Assembly (NCBI RefSeq): GCF_014650995.1 | Contig: NZ_BMWA01000028.1 | Span: 1-64,000, forward strand | Direction: 5' to 3' | Length of the DNA stretch: 64,000 nucleotides | Source of the DNA: Streptomyces viridiviolaceus | GTDB taxonomy: Bacteria; Actinomycetota; Actinomycetes; Streptomycetales; Streptomycetaceae | Shown here: positions 40,143 through 48,863 of the stretch, in pieces | Layout: every line of letters starts with the position of its first letter | How positions within the stretch are numbered: position 1 is the stretch's first letter | Program-made: the position numbers and the translations under genes | The notes under the pieces: generated by a model | What the model saw: only the letters and a program-made list of their open reading frames with translations | Told to the model about the DNA's origin: nothing | Database searches by the model: none

Positions 40143-41122
40143 CCGGCCTCAGGAACGTCCTCGCGATCGTCGCGCCCCACGTGGGAGGCCGCGCCGCCGG
40201 TGCCGGGCTCGCCACGGTCCTGCCCGGCGAGGCACGCGTCACCGTCGTCGAGAGCGCGGACGAGGACCCGGCCGCGTTGCGCGAGGCCCATGTCGTCATC
40301 ACGGCGCTCGCCCCGGTGACGGCCGGACACCTCGGCGCCGCACCCGAGTTGGCCCTGGTCCAGTGCGCGAGCCACGGCTTCGACTACGTCGACGTCGCCG
40401 CCGCACGCGAGCGCGGCATCCCGGTGTGCACGATCGGTTCCAGCGGTGCCGAGGCGCAGAACGTCGCCGAGCAGACCTTCGCCCTCATGCTGGCGCTCGC
40501 CAAGCAGCTGGTGCCCGCCCACCTCGCGCTCACCGAGGCCGACTGGGCGCTCCCCCGGCTCCAGCGATCGATCACCGAGCTGTCCGGCAAGACCCTCGGC
40601 ATCGTGGGCCTCGGCCAGATCGGGCAGCAGGTCGCCCGCCGCGCCGCCGCGTTCGACATGACCGTCGTCTACGCCGGCCGGCGCCGGGTGCCGCCGGAGA
40701 CGGAGGCCCGGCTCGGCGGCGCCCGCCACGTCCCGCTGGACGAACTGCTGCGCACCGCCGACTACGTCACGCTGCACGCGCCCCTCACCGAGGAGACCCG
40801 GCATCTGCTGGACGCACGGCGGCTGGCGCTGCTCAAACCGACCGCGTTCGTCGTCAACACGGCGCGGGGCGCCCTGATCGACCAGGACGCGCTCGCGGAC
40901 GCGCTGGAGCGGGGCGCCCTGGCCGGGGCGGGCATCGACGTCTTCGATCCCGAGCCGCCCACCCCGGCGCTGCGCCTGCTGAAGTCACCGAACGTGGTGC
41001 TCTCGCCGCACGTCGCCGGGGTCACCCGCGAGACGCTGGTACGGATCGCGCTGGCCGCGGTCCGCAACGTGAGCTCGTTCCTCGCGGGCGAGTCGCCACG
41101 GGACGTCGTCAACCGGCCGTGA
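40139..41122 (+). CDS. D-2-hydroxyacid dehydrogenase (NAD-dependent)
   Basis: The protein has 327 aa from GTG 40139. Rossmann motif GIVGLGQIGQQVA, the substrate-binding NTARGALIDQDAL with catalytic Arg, Glu in DPEPPTP and catalytic His in LSPHVAGVT. Members reduce 2-oxo acids to D-hydroxy acids. Coupled to the FMN oxidase by a 4-bp overlap, the pair handles opposite enantiomers or the same oxo acid, for example racemisation or a futile O2-consuming cycle. Its 3' end overlaps the convergent ricin-domain gene by 14 bp. Confidence 0.88.
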   Translation: MTGLRNVLAIVAPHVGGRAAGAGLATVLPGEARVTVVESADEDPAALREAHVVITALAPVTAGHLGAAPELALVQCASHGFDYVDVAAARERGIPVCTIGSSGAEAQNVAEQTFALMLALAKQLVPAHLALTEADWALPRLQRSITELSGKTLGIVGLGQIGQQVARRAAAFDMTVVYAGRRRVPPETEARLGGARHVPLDELLRTADYVTLHAPLTEETRHLLDARRLALLKPTAFVVNTARGALIDQDALADALERGALAGAGIDVFDPEPPTPALRLLKSPNVVLSPHVAGVTRETLVRIALAAVRNVSSFLAGESPRDVVNRP

Positions 41123-42716
41123 CACCGGCCGGCCGGACGGGTGCCGCGCCGGCCCTCGCGATCGAAAGCGATCCCTCGGCCGCCGGTGCCCGCTCGGTCC
41201 GCCAGCGCTGGCCGGTGGAGCCGTCGTGGACCTTGACCACGATGTCGGCGCCCGGGTCGTCGGTGGTGGCGGCGAGGGCCAACTGCCTCTCCCAGCGGGG
41301 CAGCAGCTCGCCCTGCGCGCCCTGCTCGTAGCGGACGTCGTCGCCCCGCTCGGTGCCCTCGTCGGCGCAGGTACCGAGGATGACGACTCCGGCGTCCGCC
41401 TGCGAGTCCAGACACAGCCCCGGGTCGGCGACGCTGCGCAGGAGTCCGTCGTCCTCGTACGTCCACTGCTGTGTCCACGACCGGGAGCACTCCGCCAGCC
41501 GGGCGCCCGCCCCGGCCATCGGCTCGCCCCGGACGTCGAGGCAGAGACCGGCGGCGACGTTGCGCAGCCGGGTGCGGTCGGGTGCCGTGGGCAGATCCGC
41601 GGTGCCGGGCGGTTCGGGGCGGCTGGTCGCGGAGGCCACGCCGCGGCCGTCGACCGCGCTGGTGGACGCGGCGGGATCGGCGCCGCCGCCGTCGTACGAC
41701 CACACGCTCACCACGAGGACGATCGCCAGCACCCCCGCCGAGGCGGCACCGACCCCCCTGAGCACGGACCGGACCGAGCGCGGCCCGAGCGGGGTCCGGC
41801 GGACCGGCACGGGTACCCGGGCCAGCAGACCGGGGCGTCCACCGCGGTGCCGGGCGGCGCCGTGGCCACGTGTGCCGGGCGCCCCTCGGCCCGGGCGGGA
41901 GTCGAGATAGCGCCGGGCGCCCCAGCCGAGCACCGCCTCGGCCATCAGCGTGCCCAGGCCCCGTTCGAAATGACTGAGCTGTTCGGCCGCGTGACGGCAG
42001 TGACGGCAGTCCGCCAGATGTTTCCGCACATCCGGCAGCAGGGTGCCGCCCCGGCGGATCGGGACGTCGAGGAGGCGGCTGTGGAAGCGGCAGTCCTGGG
42101 TCGGCGCGAGTTGCCGATGGGCATGGACACATCCCTCGCGGAATTTCTCACGCGCCTGTTCGAGCGTGACCGACGCCGTGTCGGTATCCATGCCGAGCAG
42201 GCCGGCCGGGACACTTATGGGCTCCCCCTCGACCTCCGTGTGCCAGAGCAAACAGCGGGCGGGTCCGGGAAGGGATGCGAAAGACCGGGCGGCCAGCGTG
42301 CGGTTTTCCGGTGTCAGGGACTTCGCCGCGCGCATACCGCGCCCGCCGGCGGGTTTGAGCAGTTCCGGAAGAACGCCGGACGTCCGCTCGTCGGCGGACC
42401 ACTGCCGGACCGTGTCCCGCACGGCGACCAGCAGGCGCGGGCGCAGCGCCGTGGCCGGTTCGCCCTGCGCGAGGAGGTCCAGGACACGGTGCCAGGCGGC
42501 GGCGGTGACCATGGCGGTGACCTGCGCCGACGAAGCGAGACAGATGGCCGCGTAGTCGTGCGCGGGCTGCCAGTGCCGCGCCATCAGCAACGCGGCGGCC
42601 CGGGCGGCCTCACTCTCCGGCCGGTCCCTGAGCCGGGCGGCCAGGGTCTCGTCGGGCTCCCCGGGGTCCCCGCCGGAAGGGGGGTGATGAGGACGAGGGG
42701 GGTGGGGGGTGGGCAC
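41109..42716 (-). CDS. Sigma-like / zinc-finger / transmembrane / ricin-lectin fusion protein
   Basis: The protein has 535 aa. Residues 1-230 resemble a degenerate sigma-factor-like helical region (LARLRDRPESEAARAAAL start, then ASFASLPGPARCLLWHTEVE, EQAREKFREGCV). Next comes a ZAS-type HLADCRHC motif (HxxxCxxC) as in anti-sigma factors, then a basic stretch and one transmembrane helix (SAGVLAIVLVVSVWSYDGG, about 330-350). The outside part is a ricin B-type beta-trefoil (LCLDVRGEPMAGAGARLAEC, QQWTYEDDGLLRSV, GLCLDSQADAGVVILGTCAD). Such fusions suggest a membrane sensor coupling carbohydrate binding to sigma-type control. Function unproven. Confidence 0.75.
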   Translation of the reverse strand: MPTPHPPRPHHPPSGGDPGEPDETLAARLRDRPESEAARAAALLMARHWQPAHDYAAICLASSAQVTAMVTAAAWHRVLDLLAQGEPATALRPRLLVAVRDTVRQWSADERTSGVLPELLKPAGGRGMRAAKSLTPENRTLAARSFASLPGPARCLLWHTEVEGEPISVPAGLLGMDTDTASVTLEQAREKFREGCVHAHRQLAPTQDCRFHSRLLDVPIRRGGTLLPDVRKHLADCRHCRHAAEQLSHFERGLGTLMAEAVLGWGARRYLDSRPGRGAPGTRGHGAARHRGGRPGLLARVPVPVRRTPLGPRSVRSVLRGVGAASAGVLAIVLVVSVWSYDGGGADPAASTSAVDGRGVASATSRPEPPGTADLPTAPDRTRLRNVAAGLCLDVRGEPMAGAGARLAECSRSWTQQWTYEDDGLLRSVADPGLCLDSQADAGVVILGTCADEGTERGDDVRYEQGAQGELLPRWERQLALAATTDDPGADIVVKVHDGSTGQRWRTERAPAAEGSLSIARAGAAPVRPAGVTAG

Positions 42717-43203
42717 TGAGACATTTCCTTCCCACGCGCATGTGACACAGAAGTTCTGGTCGCCGAAAAGGACCCAGGATTGGTGTATACCTTTTGGGCG
42801 CGATGTGGGGAGGCGAATTCACCGACGGTGAATCGGACCTGGTTCTCAAGACGCGTGCGAGACCCGGCCATTACCCCCCGCACGAGTGCTTCACTCTCGC
42901 ACAAAGCACTCATGGTCAACAAGGCGCCCGAGCAACATCAGCCGCCTTTGAAAGAAGGTCAATTGCGCGGCGGCTCACGTCACTCGCCGCGGCTTTCGTC
43001 ATTCTTGATGCGCCCCGTGTGAAACACGCGCACGCGCGAGCACGCCGCGCACGCTCCCGGCGCGGGGTCCGGCGTAGTGCACTGGAAGCGGCCCTTCTCG
43101 GAAGGCCCCGCGCGGGGACGGCGGCTCTCCCGCGCGCAAGGGCCGCCGGCCCTGTTCCTCCCGCCCTCGGTCGGCGGCCCCGGGGGGAAGGACGGGTGGT
43201 GCC
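42717..43203. other. 487-bp intergenic stretch, no supported gene
   Basis: Lies between the divergently oriented ricin-fusion promoter side and the end of the toxin gene. An A/T-richer segment at 42740-42800 (GGATTGGTGTATACCTTTTG) is a plausible promoter area for the ricin-fusion gene. Reading frames elsewhere show no motif. Confidence 0.4.
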
Positions 43204-43581
43204 TCAGATCTGCCAGGAGCGCAGCCGGTCGGCCGCGCTGTAGACGTCGGCCTCACCGGAGATCAGGTCACGGGCGAGGTCGACGAGGGCACCGTAGGGC
43301 GGGTCGATACCGACACCGCTGACGAACATGTACGCCACGGCCGTCGCGCAGGCGAAGCGGGCATTGGCCGACGGCAGGGGCCTGAGCACCGCGAGGGTGT
43401 GCAGCAGGGCGGCGGCCCGCCAGGCGGGGTCGGAGTTCACGCCGAGGCGGGGCGGGTCGACGCGGTGCCGGGCGACGGCGGCGACCAGTGCCGAGAAGTC
43501 GTTGATGGTGGGCTGCTCCGGCAGCACCTCCTCGTGACGCTGGAGCAGCCAGGGAACGTCGATGTGCAGGACGGGTGCCAT
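43204..43581 (-). CDS. Fic/Doc-like toxin with degenerate active motif
   Basis: The protein has 125 aa, following the antitoxin gene by 3 bp. The all-helical sequence has Doc-like layout, and residues 67-75 (RPLPSANAR) align with the Fic motif HPFxDGNxR: P68, N73 and R75 are kept, but His is R67, Phe is L69, Asp is S71 and Gly is A72. Fic proteins transfer AMP or phosphate to target proteins, and the motif His is essential, so ordinary Fic activity is unlikely. The toxin-antitoxin order (antitoxin first) is conserved. Alternative chemistry or a silenced toxin are both possible. Confidence 0.7.
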   Translation of the reverse strand: MAPVLHIDVPWLLQRHEEVLPEQPTINDFSALVAAVARHRVDPPRLGVNSDPAWRAAALLHTLAVLRPLPSANARFACATAVAYMFVSGVGIDPPYGALVDLARDLISGEADVYSAADRLRSWQI

Positions 43582-43584
43582 GGG

Positions 43585-43830
43585 TCAGGCGGCCCGCCCC
43601 TCGCCCCTCGCGGGCGGTTCGTCGTCGGGGAAGGCGGCGGCGAACTCGTCGGCGTGGGCCTGGAAGAAGCGGCGGAACGCCTCCGCGCCCTCCTGCAGCG
43701 CCCGGTGCCGGGCTATGTCCGCGGCGGCCGCCTCCCGCACGAGCGCCTTCATCGACGTACCGCGCTCCTTGGCGATCTGCCGCAGGTCCTCGAGCTCGCG
43801 GTCGCTGAACTCCACGTTCAGAGCTGGCAT
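43585..43830 (-). CDS. Ribbon-helix-helix antitoxin
   Basis: The protein has 81 aa from ATG 43830. ALNVEFSDRELEDLRQIAKE then RGTSMKALVREAA is a ribbon-helix-helix DNA-binding unit (strand at 2-8, helices 9-22 and 25-38). The acidic C-terminus (FRRFFQAHADEFAAAFPDDE) would wrap the toxin. It is the first gene of a two-gene operon with the Fic/Doc-like protein. Immediately upstream lies a perfect palindrome that is a likely autoregulatory operator. Confidence 0.85.
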   Translation of the reverse strand: MPALNVEFSDRELEDLRQIAKERGTSMKALVREAAAADIARHRALQEGAEAFRRFFQAHADEFAAAFPDDEPPARGEGRAA

Positions 43831-43853
43831 GCCTGCCACGGTACCGCGCGGGG

Positions 43854-43865
43854 TACTGGCCAGTA
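43854..43865. promoter_or_regulatory. 12-bp perfect palindrome in the toxin-antitoxin promoter
   Basis: TACTGGCCAGTA, 24 bp upstream of the antitoxin ATG. A related GGTACC lies 11 bp closer to the gene. Dimeric ribbon-helix-helix antitoxins bind short palindromes of this kind, so autoregulation is likely; occupancy is inferred. Confidence 0.6.
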
Positions 43866-44082
43866 AATAGCCCCAGGTCAGACCAGTGTTCGAACGGTAC
43901 CGCGAGAGGTCGACCCGCACCTCGGCCCCGGTCCGCCACGAAGGAGTCCGTCCTGGCCAGTGCCGCTTCCGGTCGTCGGTGCGCTCGTGGGCCGACCAGG
44001 ACCGGACGCGGTCGACCGGAACCGCCCGGAGCCGAGGGGTTCGGGTCCGCACGGTCGCCGGACGCACTAGGCTGGAACTCAA

Positions 44083-46506
44083 GTGACGCGGTTGTTCACT
44101 GTGAGTGTGCGCGATGGAGTGGCGACGATGAGCCCGGTCAACCCGTTCGACGATGCCGCCACGGCCCGGGTCGTCATCGACGACGCGGGGACGCTGCGGG
44201 AGTGGGGCGAAGGCGCACGCCGTCTGCTGGGTCATTCGGCGGCGGAGGTGGTGGGCCGTCCCGCCGCCGAGTTGCTGGCCGAGGGCGGCGAGAACACGCT
44301 TCCCCGGGCCGGTGACCACCGCTGGAGCGGCACGCTCACGCTGCGGCACCGCGACGGTCACACCGTGTCGGTGTGGGTGCTGGCCCGCCGACGTGACCCC
44401 GAGGACGGCGGACCCGGCCGCTGGCTCCTCGTCGCCCCGCTGTACCGCGGACCGGAACAGCTCGACGACCCTCTGGTCAGAGCGGCCATGGCCCAGTCGC
44501 CGTGCCCCACCATGGTCTTCGACGACCGGCTGCGGCTGCGCGCGGTCAACGACGCCATGGAACAGCTGATCGGCCTCCCGGCGGAGCGCATCCGCGGACT
44601 GCGGGCCACCGACATCTCCCACCGGGCGCCGAACGCGGAGCTCGAGGAACGCATGACGCGTGTGCTGGCCACCGGCCAGGGATACGACATGCACACGCAC
44701 CTGAAGGCCCCCGGTGAGAGCAGGGCCCACGCCTGGCTCGCCCGCCTCGCCCCGCTCACTGGCCCCGACGGACAGGTGCGGGGCGTCTGTGTGAGCGCGC
44801 ACGACGTCACCGAACAGCACCTCGCCCGGGAACGCCTGCAGCTGGTCAACGAGGCCAGCGTGCGCATCGGCACCACCCTCGACGTCACCCGCACCGCCCA
44901 GGAGCTGGCGGACGTGTGCGTCCCCGCGCTGGCCGACTTCGTCAGCGTCGACCTGCTCGACCCGAAGGACCACGGCGACGAGCCCACCGCCACGCCGACG
45001 CCGCCGGTCGCCCTGCGCCGGACGGCCCACCAGTCGGTCAGCCCCGGGTGCCCCGAGGCGGTGGCCGAGCCGGGGCAGCTGGACGTCTACCCGGCCGCCT
45101 CCCCACAGGCGACGTCCCTGGTCACCGGCCAGGCGATCGTGGCCACGGTGCCCTCGGGCGATCTGGAACAGTGGCTGGAGTGGGACCCCGTCCGGCTCCA
45201 GCGGATCAAGGACCACGACATCCACTCGACGATGTCCGTCCCCCTGCAGGCCCGCGGCACGACCCTCGGTGTCGCGGTCTTCACCCGGTTCCGGCGTCCG
45301 GACCCCTTCACCCACGACGACGTGCTGCTGGCCGAGGACGTCGCGGCGCGCGCCGCCGTCTGCATCGACAACGCCCGCCGCTACTCCCGCGAGCGCGAGA
45401 CGACACTGACCCTCCAGCGCAGTCTGCGGCCCCGCTCGCTGCGCCCCGCCGCCGCGGTCGAGGCGGCTTCCCGCTACCTTCCGTCCGCGCGCTCCGGGGT
45501 GGGCGGCGACTGGTTCGACGTCATCCCGCTGTCGGGCATGCGGGTCGCCATGGTCGTCGGGGACGTCGGCGGCCACGGCATCCAGGCATCGGCCACGATG
45601 GGCCGGCTGCGCACCGCCGTCCGCACCCTCGCCGACATCGACCTGCCCCCCGAGGAGCTGCTCACCCACCTCGACGACCTGGTCGTCCGGCTGTCGGAGG
45701 AGTCCGGCGCCGACGGCACCGGCGAGGTCGGCGCCACCTGTCTGTACGCGGTCTACGACCCGGTGTCGCGGCGCTGCACACTCGCCCGGGCCGGGCATCC
45801 GTCGCCGGTCCTGGCCCCGCCCGGCGGCCCGCCCCGGCGGATCGAGCTGCCCTCCGGCCCGCCGCTGGGCGTGGGCGGACTGCCCTTCGAGTCCGCGGAG
45901 CTCGAACTGCGCGAGGGCACGGTGCTGGCGTTCTACACCGACGGACTGGTCGAGAACCGGCAGCGGGACGCCGACGCCGGCCAGGAGCTGCTCTGCGGGA
46001 CCCTCACCGACTCGTCCGGCTCGCTGGAGACCGCCTGCGACCGGGTGCTGCACGCCATGCTCCCGGTGGGCGGCCCCGCCGGCGACGTGGCCCTGCTGCT
46101 GGCCCGGACCCGCGGGCTGCCGGCCGGCCAGGTCGCCACCTGGGACATCCCCGCCGACCCGGCACTGGTCGCCCCCATCCGCAAGCAGGTCCTCGAGCAG
46201 TTGTCCGCCTGGCGGCTGCTGGAGGCGTCCTTCACCGCCGAGTTGGTGGTGAGCGAGCTGGTCACCAACGCGATCCGGTACGGTGCCCCGCCCATCCGGC
46301 TGCGGCTGATCCACGACACGACCACCCTGATCTGCGAGGTTTCCGACACCAACCACACGGCACCGCACCTGCGCCGGGCCAAGACCTGGGACGAGGGCGG
46401 GCGCGGTCTGCTGCTGGTGGCCCAGCTCACCCAGCGCTGGGGCAGCCGCCACACGACCGAGGGCAAGACGATCTGGGCGGAGCTCACGCTGCTCGAGGAC
46501 GAGTGA
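44083..46506 (+). CDS. PAS/GAF sensor SpoIIE-type phosphatase with HATPase domain
   Basis: About 807 aa from GTG 44083; ATG 44128 is an alternative that removes 15 residues. Two PAS domains (about 20-135 and 145-265: ARVVIDDAGTLREWGEGARR, CPTMVFDDRLRLRAVNDAME), a GAF domain (about 270-445), PP2C/SpoIIE phosphatase (GVGGDWFDVIPLSGMRVAMV, GDVGGHGIQASATMGRLRTA, LAFYTDGLVENR) and a C-terminal RsbW-like ATPase (LVVSELVTNAIRYG, GGRGLLLVAQL). The paralog at 23860 has the same logic with different sensors. Predicted to control an anti-anti-sigma factor elsewhere in the genome. Confidence 0.88.
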   Translation: MTRLFTVSVRDGVATMSPVNPFDDAATARVVIDDAGTLREWGEGARRLLGHSAAEVVGRPAAELLAEGGENTLPRAGDHRWSGTLTLRHRDGHTVSVWVLARRRDPEDGGPGRWLLVAPLYRGPEQLDDPLVRAAMAQSPCPTMVFDDRLRLRAVNDAMEQLIGLPAERIRGLRATDISHRAPNAELEERMTRVLATGQGYDMHTHLKAPGESRAHAWLARLAPLTGPDGQVRGVCVSAHDVTEQHLARERLQLVNEASVRIGTTLDVTRTAQELADVCVPALADFVSVDLLDPKDHGDEPTATPTPPVALRRTAHQSVSPGCPEAVAEPGQLDVYPAASPQATSLVTGQAIVATVPSGDLEQWLEWDPVRLQRIKDHDIHSTMSVPLQARGTTLGVAVFTRFRRPDPFTHDDVLLAEDVAARAAVCIDNARRYSRERETTLTLQRSLRPRSLRPAAAVEAASRYLPSARSGVGGDWFDVIPLSGMRVAMVVGDVGGHGIQASATMGRLRTAVRTLADIDLPPEELLTHLDDLVVRLSEESGADGTGEVGATCLYAVYDPVSRRCTLARAGHPSPVLAPPGGPPRRIELPSGPPLGVGGLPFESAELELREGTVLAFYTDGLVENRQRDADAGQELLCGTLTDSSGSLETACDRVLHAMLPVGGPAGDVALLLARTRGLPAGQVATWDIPADPALVAPIRKQVLEQLSAWRLLEASFTAELVVSELVTNAIRYGAPPIRLRLIHDTTTLICEVSDTNHTAPHLRRAKTWDEGGRGLLLVAQLTQRWGSRHTTEGKTIWAELTLLEDE

Positions 46507-46592
46507 GCCACGGTTTCCGCGCCCGCGCGGCGGGACACTCGAAGGGACAGGGCGTGCAATGCCCGACGACCTCTCGGGAGTTCGGAGTAGCC

Positions 46593-47237
46593 ATGGCCAA
46601 GACGTCCCCGCCCGTGCACCGGACGGCCCTGTTCGCGAGTGCGGTCGCGATGCTCGCCCTGCTGACCGCCTGCGGCACCGAGAACGGTACGACGACCGCC
46701 CCGCGGCCCACCGAGGCCGACCGCGCGACGCACACGGCCGGCGCCACCGGCAGCACTCCGGCGTCCCGCGCCGTGCCCAGCGACACCGCCGGATCCGCGT
46801 CCGCCTCCGCGCGCACCGACGGCCGCTGCCAGAGCTCCGAGCTGCGTGCCTCGGTCGGCCGCGTCGACCCCGGCGCCGGGCAGCGGAACTTCCCGGTCGT
46901 CCTGACCAACGCCTCCGACCGCACCTGCACCCTGTACGGCTATCCGGGCGCCGCTTTCGTGGACGCGTCGGGCAGGCAGCTGGGTCCGGACCCCGAACGC
47001 GCCCCGGCGTCACCGGAGGCGGTCACGCTGCCGCCCGGCGGGAGCGCCTGGGCCGGGCTGTCGTTCGCGAGCCCCGAGATAAGCGGGGCCCGTACCGCCA
47101 CGCCGGCGACGCTGCTCGTCACCCCGCCGGACGAGCGGGACTCGCTCCGTGTCCGGTGGACGGCCGGTGCGGTGCCGGTGGGCGGCGACGAGTCGTCGGT
47201 GTCCGTCACCGTCCTGGAGGCCGGCACGGGCCCGTGA
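46593..47237 (+). CDS. Secreted DUF4232-type lipoprotein
   Basis: The protein has 214 aa from ATG 46593. A lipobox LLTACG places Cys near residue 29, followed by a low-complexity Thr/Ala/Ser linker and a C-terminal domain with CQSSELRASVGRVDPGAGQR, VVLTNASDRTCTLYGYPGAA and PPGGSAWAGLSFA. This is the immunoglobulin-like DUF4232 pattern. Two conserved Cys (start of domain and TCTLYGYPG) can form a disulfide. Role unknown; it lies 86 bp after the SpoIIE-type gene and on the same strand. Confidence 0.8.
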   Translation: MAKTSPPVHRTALFASAVAMLALLTACGTENGTTTAPRPTEADRATHTAGATGSTPASRAVPSDTAGSASASARTDGRCQSSELRASVGRVDPGAGQRNFPVVLTNASDRTCTLYGYPGAAFVDASGRQLGPDPERAPASPEAVTLPPGGSAWAGLSFASPEISGARTATPATLLVTPPDERDSLRVRWTAGAVPVGGDESSVSVTVLEAGTGP

Positions 47238-47247
47238 TTCCCGGAGG

Positions 47248-48216
47248 TCAGTGGCCGGCGATCGGGTGCGGCGCGTAGGGCCGCTGGAGTTCCTCGATCT
47301 CCTTGTCGCTCAGGCGCAGTCCTACGGCGGCCACGGCGTCCTCGATGTGTCCCGGCCTGGAGGCGCCGATGATCGGCGCCGTCACCGTGTCCTGGTGCAG
47401 CAGCCAGGCGAGGGCGACCTGGGCGCGCGGGACGCCGCGGTCCCCGGCGATGCGGGTGACCGCCTCGACGACGGCGCGGTCGCCCTCCTGGTAGAGGGTG
47501 CTGCCGAAGTTGTCCGTGGCGCTGCGCTCGGTCGTGGTGTCCCAGTCCCGGGTGAGGCGACCGCGGGCGAGGGGGCTCCAGGGCAGGACGCCCACGCCCT
47601 GGTCCGCGCAGAGCGGCAGCATCTCGCGCTCCTCCTCGCGGTAGAGGAGGTTGTAGTGGTTCTGCATGGACACGAAGCGGGTCCAGCCGTGCCGCTCGGC
47701 GGTGTACTGCGCCTTGGAGAACTGCCAGGCGTACATCGAACTGGCCCCGATGTAGCGGACCTTGCCCGCCTTGACCAGGTCGTGCAGGGCCTCCATGGTC
47801 TCCTCGACGGGCGTGTGCGGGTCCCACCGGTGGATCTGGTACAGGTCGACGTAGTCGGTGCCGAGCCGCCGCAGGCTGTGGTCGATCTCGGTCATGATCG
47901 CCTTGCGGGACAGACCACCGCCGTTGGGTCCGGGCCGCATCCGGCCGTGCACCTTGGTCGCGAGCACGATGTCGTCCCGGCGGGCGAAGTCGGCGAGCGC
48001 CCGGCCGACGATCTCCTCGCTGGTGCCGTCGGAATAGACGTTGGCGGTGTCGAAGAAGGTGATGCCCGCCTCCAGCGCCTGCCGGATCAGCGGGCGCGAG
48101 GCCTCCTCGTCGAGGGTCCACTCGTGGGTGCCGCGGTCGGGAACGCCGTAGGTCATGCACCCCAGACAGATCCGCGACACGTCCAGGCCCGTCGAACCGA
48201 GCTTCACGTACTCCAT
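47248..48216 (-). CDS. Aldo/keto reductase
   Basis: NADPH-dependent carbonyl reductase family, 322 aa. N-terminus MEYVKLGSTGLDVSRICLGC, catalytic Asp in FFDTANVYSDG with Tyr four residues later, Lys in LATKVHG, and the substrate loop IHRWDPHTPVEETMEAL. C-terminal cofactor sequence LLHQDTVTAPIIGASRPGHI, which binds NADP phosphate. Similar to the YajO/Tas-like group. The substrate is unknown. The gene converges on the lipoprotein gene with an 11-bp gap. Confidence 0.9.
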   Translation of the reverse strand: MEYVKLGSTGLDVSRICLGCMTYGVPDRGTHEWTLDEEASRPLIRQALEAGITFFDTANVYSDGTSEEIVGRALADFARRDDIVLATKVHGRMRPGPNGGGLSRKAIMTEIDHSLRRLGTDYVDLYQIHRWDPHTPVEETMEALHDLVKAGKVRYIGASSMYAWQFSKAQYTAERHGWTRFVSMQNHYNLLYREEEREMLPLCADQGVGVLPWSPLARGRLTRDWDTTTERSATDNFGSTLYQEGDRAVVEAVTRIAGDRGVPRAQVALAWLLHQDTVTAPIIGASRPGHIEDAVAAVGLRLSDKEIEELQRPYAPHPIAGH

Positions 48217-48297
48217 CGTTGCTGCTCCTGCCTTCGGGGTGATCAGTACCAGTGGCGAGCGTACGTGTTCGTGTGCCCTCCAACCCGGGCCCGGGCG

Positions 48298-48840
48298 CTA
48301 TCGCCCGTCGAGCAGGTCGAGCGCCCGCTCCCAGGCGAAGGCCGGCCGGCCGCCGTCCTCGCCCGCCTCCCCGGCGTACGGTTCGCCGAAGCGGACGCCC
48401 ATGCCGCGCAGGCGTATCAGGCTCTCCCGGTAGGCGGGATGGGCCGTCAGCGCGTTGGCCACGCACGGCAGGACGGCGACGGGGACGCCGAGGCCGCATG
48501 CCTCGCACAGGGTGGCGAGGGCGAGGGTGTCGGCCATGCCGGCGGCCCATTTGTTGACCGTGTTGAAGGTGGCGGGCGCGACCACGACGGCGTCGGGCGG
48601 AGGGAACGGACGCGGGTCACCCGGCCGGCGCCAGGCCGAGCGGATCGGCCGGCCGGTCCGTGCCTCCACGGCCGCGGTGTCGAAGAAGCCGCCCATGGCG
48701 ACCGGCGTCGCGATCACGCCGACCTCCCAGTCGCGCTCCTGCGCGGCGGTGATCAGCTCACCGACGTCGGCGGCGACGCCGGCGGCGCAGACGACGACGT
48801 AGAGGAAGGGTTTCCCGGCGCTCCCGGCCTGTTCGCTCAC
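48298..48840 (-). CDS. Flavoprotein of the PPC decarboxylase (HFCD) superfamily
   Basis: The protein has 180 aa. The fold is marked by LYVVVCAAGVAADVGELI, the VIATPVAM segment and the flavin-binding APATFNTVNKWAAGMADTLA, matching APATxNTxxKxAxGxxDxL of the homo-oligomeric flavin-containing Cys decarboxylases. The final Cys-containing LPCVANALTAHPAYRESL corresponds to the substrate-recognition clamp region but lacks the PXMNXXMW signature of PPCDC. It is likely an accessory flavoprotein of unknown reaction. Confidence 0.8.
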   Translation of the reverse strand: MSEQAGSAGKPFLYVVVCAAGVAADVGELITAAQERDWEVGVIATPVAMGGFFDTAAVEARTGRPIRSAWRRPGDPRPFPPPDAVVVAPATFNTVNKWAAGMADTLALATLCEACGLGVPVAVLPCVANALTAHPAYRESLIRLRGMGVRFGEPYAGEAGEDGGRPAFAWERALDLLDGR

Positions 48841-48863
48841 GCCGGAACCCTACTGAACGGGGT

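Noticed and set aside
43585..47013. A 1142-codon minus-strand open frame
   Set aside because: It is the antisense of the strongly coding PAS/GAF/SpoIIE gene (44083-46506) and the lipoprotein gene; long open antisense frames are common at this GC content. Only its last 81 codons, on their own start at 43830, are a real gene (antitoxin).
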